This document shows positions 62,457-64,000 of a DNA stretch of 64,000 nucleotides, piece by piece. The translations under genes were made by a program, and so were the position numbers. The notes below the pieces were generated by a model. That model did not search any database. It saw only the letters and a list, made by a program, of their open reading frames with translations, and was not told the DNA's origin. Numbering within the stretch: position 1 is the first letter of the stretch; every line of letters begins with the position of its first letter. The DNA is from Salinimicrobium profundisediminis (GTDB lineage: Bacteria > Bacteroidota > Bacteroidia > Flavobacteriales > Flavobacteriaceae): contig NZ_JAPJDA010000016.1 of the NCBI RefSeq assembly GCF_026241755.1, positions 1-64,000 of the forward strand, read 5' to 3'.

Positions 62457-62505
62457 AACTGTTGATAGATAAAGTTTTATAACTTTGTTTGTCAACAGTT
62501 TTTTT
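62457..62505 (+). terminator. rpsU terminator, overlapping the xerC promoter
   Basis: AACTGTTGA (62457-62465) pairs with TCAACAGTT (62492-62500) around an inner AAAGTT/AACTTT helix; the T run reaches 62505, directly before the xerC ATG. Inside the hairpin lies TAACTTTG (62480-62487), a -7 element for xerC. Confidence 0.7.
62480..62487 (+). promoter_or_regulatory. Candidate -7 element of xerC inside the terminator hairpin
   Basis: TAACTTTG matches TAnnTTTG. Transcription would start about 62492-62495, only about 12 bases before the ATG. A TTG at 62462-62464 is 15 bases upstream, slightly short of the usual spacing. Confidence 0.45.
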
Positions 62506-63411
62506 ATGCCCCAAAATATTTACACTTCATTTTTTGATTACCTGGAACTGGAAAAAAAGAATTCGGTTCACACGGTCACGGCATACCGGGCCGATCTTCT
62601 TTCTTTTGCCGGTTTTATCGCTGAAACTTACGGGCAGGAGGATCTCAAGCAGGTGAATTACTCCCAGGTGCGTAGCTGGATTGTGCAGCTGGTTGAGCAG
62701 GGCATGTCCAATAATAGTATTAATCGAAAGGTATCTTCTTTAAAAGCTTTTTATCGTTTTCTTCAGAAGTCAAAGCAGCTGGAAACTTCTCCTTTAGCAA
62801 AACACAGGGCTTTAAAGACTTCACGCAACCTGCAGGTGCCATTTTCTGAAGGAGAAATGGAACAGGCCCTGGGGCAGGTGCAGGCTGAAGGTTTTGAAGA
62901 AGTTAGAAATAAACTGATGGTTGAACTTTTCTATTCAACCGGGGTAAGGCGAAGTGAGCTCATAAATATAAGGTTGCAGGATGTCGATATGACTACGGGT
63001 CTTCTAAAGGTAAAAGGTAAAGGGAATAAAGAGAGGTTTGTGCCACTTTTACCTGGTATTGTGAATACATTAAAGGGGTATCTCAATGAGAGGGAAGGTG
63101 TCAAAAATGCTGTTTCAGAAGACTTTTTATTTTTGACAGCAGCAGGCGTTAAAACCTATGATTCGCTTGTTTACCGTACAATAAATAATTACTTTAGAGG
63201 TATCTCGAGTAAGCTAAAGAAGAGTCCGCATATCCTGCGACACTCCTTTGCCACTCACTTATTGAACCAGGGTGCTCATTTAAATGCTGTTAAAGAACTT
63301 TTGGGGCATTCCAGCCTTGCTGCTACCCAGGTTTATACTCATAACAGCATGGCTGAGCTTAATAAGGTCTACCGCAATGCGCATCCAAGGAACAACAAGA
63401 AGGGGTTATAG
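62506..63411 (+). CDS. xerC: Tyrosine recombinase XerC-like
   Basis: The start at 62506 (MPQNIYTSFFDYLELEKKN) is chosen over a TTG at 62485. The 301-residue protein has the N-terminal SAM-like core-binding domain (about 1-90) and the C-terminal catalytic domain. Catalytic residues appear in order: Arg in STGVRRSELINIRL, Lys in LLKVKGKGNKERFVP, His and Arg in PHILRHSFATHLL, His in LLGHSSLAATQ and the nucleophile Tyr in VYTHNSM. It resolves chromosome dimers at dif with XerD. Its position between rpsU and hpf is standard in Flavobacteriia and not a sign of mobility. Confidence 0.92.
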   Translation: MPQNIYTSFFDYLELEKKNSVHTVTAYRADLLSFAGFIAETYGQEDLKQVNYSQVRSWIVQLVEQGMSNNSINRKVSSLKAFYRFLQKSKQLETSPLAKHRALKTSRNLQVPFSEGEMEQALGQVQAEGFEEVRNKLMVELFYSTGVRRSELINIRLQDVDMTTGLLKVKGKGNKERFVPLLPGIVNTLKGYLNEREGVKNAVSEDFLFLTAAGVKTYDSLVYRTINNYFRGISSKLKKSPHILRHSFATHLLNQGAHLNAVKELLGHSSLAATQVYTHNSMAELNKVYRNAHPRNNKKGL

Positions 63412-63440
63412 AATTTGTCTAATTAAAAACTTCAATTTTT

Positions 63441-63746
63441 ATGAAAGTCAATGTGCAATCCGTGAACTTCCACGCCGATCAAAAACTGGTTAACCTTATT
63501 CAGCAAAAGCTTGACAAACTTGAAAATCATTTCGACAATGTAATTTATGCCGATGTGTACCTCAAAGTGGAGAAAGCGAGTGATAAGGAAAATAAAATTT
63601 CAGAAATTTTACTAAGTATTCCGGGAGATGAAATAATTTGTAAAAAAAGGGGCAGGAGATTTGAAGTAGGTGTAGATGAATGTGTTAGTTCACTTGAGAG
63701 GCAGCTTCAAAAGCGCAAGCGCAAATTTAATGTGCAGGTAGCTTAA
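63441..63746 (+). CDS. hpf: Short ribosome hibernation-promoting factor
   Basis: The 101-residue protein has the HPF/RaiA fold with beta-alpha-beta-beta-beta-alpha order: MKVNVQSVNFHADQKLVNLIQQKLDKLENHF and YADVYLKVEKASDKENKISEILLSIPGDEIICKKRG. It lacks the C-terminal dimerisation domain of long HPF and binds the 30S decoding site to inactivate ribosomes in slow growth. It lies 29 bases after xerC and is transcribed toward the tRNA gene. The rest of the cluster (more tRNAs, tuf) would lie beyond the window in related genomes. Confidence 0.92.
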   Translation: MKVNVQSVNFHADQKLVNLIQQKLDKLENHFDNVIYADVYLKVEKASDKENKISEILLSIPGDEIICKKRGRRFEVGVDECVSSLERQLQKRKRKFNVQVA

Positions 63747-63765
63747 AATATTTTTCATCAAATGT

Positions 63766-63795
63766 TTTGAGAACAAATATTAATTTATACATTTG
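63766..63795 (+). promoter_or_regulatory. Promoter of the tRNA-Thr operon
   Basis: TTTG (63766-63769) and, after 18 bases, TACATTTG (63788-63795) match the -33 and -7 elements of flavobacterial promoters. The tRNA begins 48 bases further on. Confidence 0.75.
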
Positions 63796-63797
63796 CA

Positions 63798-63824
63798 GTC
63801 CGTTAGAAATAGCGGACTTTTTTT
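63798..63824 (+). terminator. Hairpin with T run between hpf and tRNA-Thr
   Basis: GTCCG (63798-63802) pairs with CGGAC (63813-63817), followed by seven T. It overlaps the promoter's start site. It can end hpf transcripts; whether it is formed in the tRNA transcript depends on the start point. Confidence 0.6.
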
Positions 63825-63843
63825 ATGAAAAAGAAAAAGTTTT

Positions 63844-63917
63844 GCCGATGTAGCTCAGCTGGCTAGAGCAGCTGATTTGTAATCAGCAGGTCGTGGGTTC
63901 GAGTCCCTCCATCGGCT
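63844..63917 (+). tRNA. tRNA-Thr (anticodon TGT)
   Basis: The 74-base RNA has the acceptor stem GCCGATG/CATCGGC, D arm GCTC-AGCTGGCTA-GAGC, anticodon arm GCTGA-TTTGTAA-TCAGC with anticodon TGT, and T arm GTGGG-TTCGAGT-CCCTC. CCA is not encoded (discriminator T then CTA). It is the first tRNA after rpsU-xerC-hpf. Confidence 0.95.
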
Positions 63918-64000
63918 CTAAAATATTGAAGTGAAAACGCAAGGGTGTAGCCTGGAAAAACAGAGTTTTGAAAAGTTACAGAGGGATGAGAAGTTTATCC
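63918..64000. other. Window end after tRNA-Thr
   Basis: No feature recognised in these 83 bases. In related genomes more tRNA genes and tuf follow. Confidence 0.4.

Noticed and set aside
62506-63411. Integrase marking a mobile island
   Set aside because: The protein is a XerC-type chromosome-dimer recombinase in its usual rpsU-hpf context.

Overview
The window looks like chromosomal DNA of a marine or environmental member of the Flavobacteriaceae (Bacteroidota), possibly near Gramella, Salegentibacter or Zunongwangia; the genus is only a guess. The evidence is a PorP/SprF-type protein of the type IX secretion system at the left edge, several TAnnTTTG -7 promoter elements, an almost complete lack of Shine-Dalgarno sites except a very strong one before rpsU, a tmRNA tag of the form GENNYALAA, LytTR-type two-component pairs, and the gene order rpsU - xerC - hpf - tRNA-Thr that is familiar from Flavobacteriia.

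Layout. 0-4.3 kb: end of a PorP/SprF gene, then a LytTR response regulator overlapping a large propeller-type sensor kinase. 4.7-10.4 kb, all on the minus strand: an accessory-looking block with an HNH-like protein, two tandem overlapping P-loop GTPases, a small DUF6140-like protein, a protein resembling the uracil-DNA glycosylase fold, a receiver-like gene broken by an in-frame TGA, and an AAA ATPase. 10.6-14.3 kb: WYL regulator, YqiA-like hydrolase, and a large lipoprotein. 14.3-15.3 kb: a five-copy composite intergenic repeat array. 15.6-20.7 kb: a tightly overlapping tetR - ABC - hlyD - tolC operon whose ATPase has lost key catalytic residues. 20.8-26.8 kb: TonB-dependent receptor divergent from a MocR-like regulator that lacks its PLP lysine, an ExbB-like protein, and a second LytS/LytTR pair. 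27 kb: tmRNA (ssrA, minus strand).

27.5-48 kb is mostly housekeeping: a saccharopine-dehydrogenase-like enzyme, a secreted EEP phosphohydrolase, a CmpX-like mechanosensitive channel, a class II (B12-dependent) ribonucleotide reductase, kdsA, typA, a ParDE/RelE-type toxin-antitoxin pair, ftsE, a TPR/outer-membrane-protein pair, a PiT-like membrane protein and an amidohydrolase lipoprotein. 48-64 kb: a metalloprotease lipoprotein, a methyltransferase, a YkgJ-type cysteine-cluster protein, an S23-type four-helix-bundle gene flanked by inverted simple repeats, NamZ-like muramidase, a LolC/E-like permease, a cysteine/cystathionine synthase, small membrane proteins, an SGNH hydrolase, DUF2851, PspC, an alanine/glycine symporter with unusual extracytoplasmic domains, a ComEA-like protein, an acyl-CoA dehydrogenase, and the rpsU - xerC - hpf - tRNA-Thr translation cluster.

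The most interesting signals are the GTPase-pair block, the degenerate exporter ATPase, the symporter fusion, and several families of dispersed palindromes (TCAAAAATGnCATTTTTGA and GGCGCGGATTnnnAATCCGTGCC types). No CRISPR array, integrase-bounded island or complete insertion sequence was seen.
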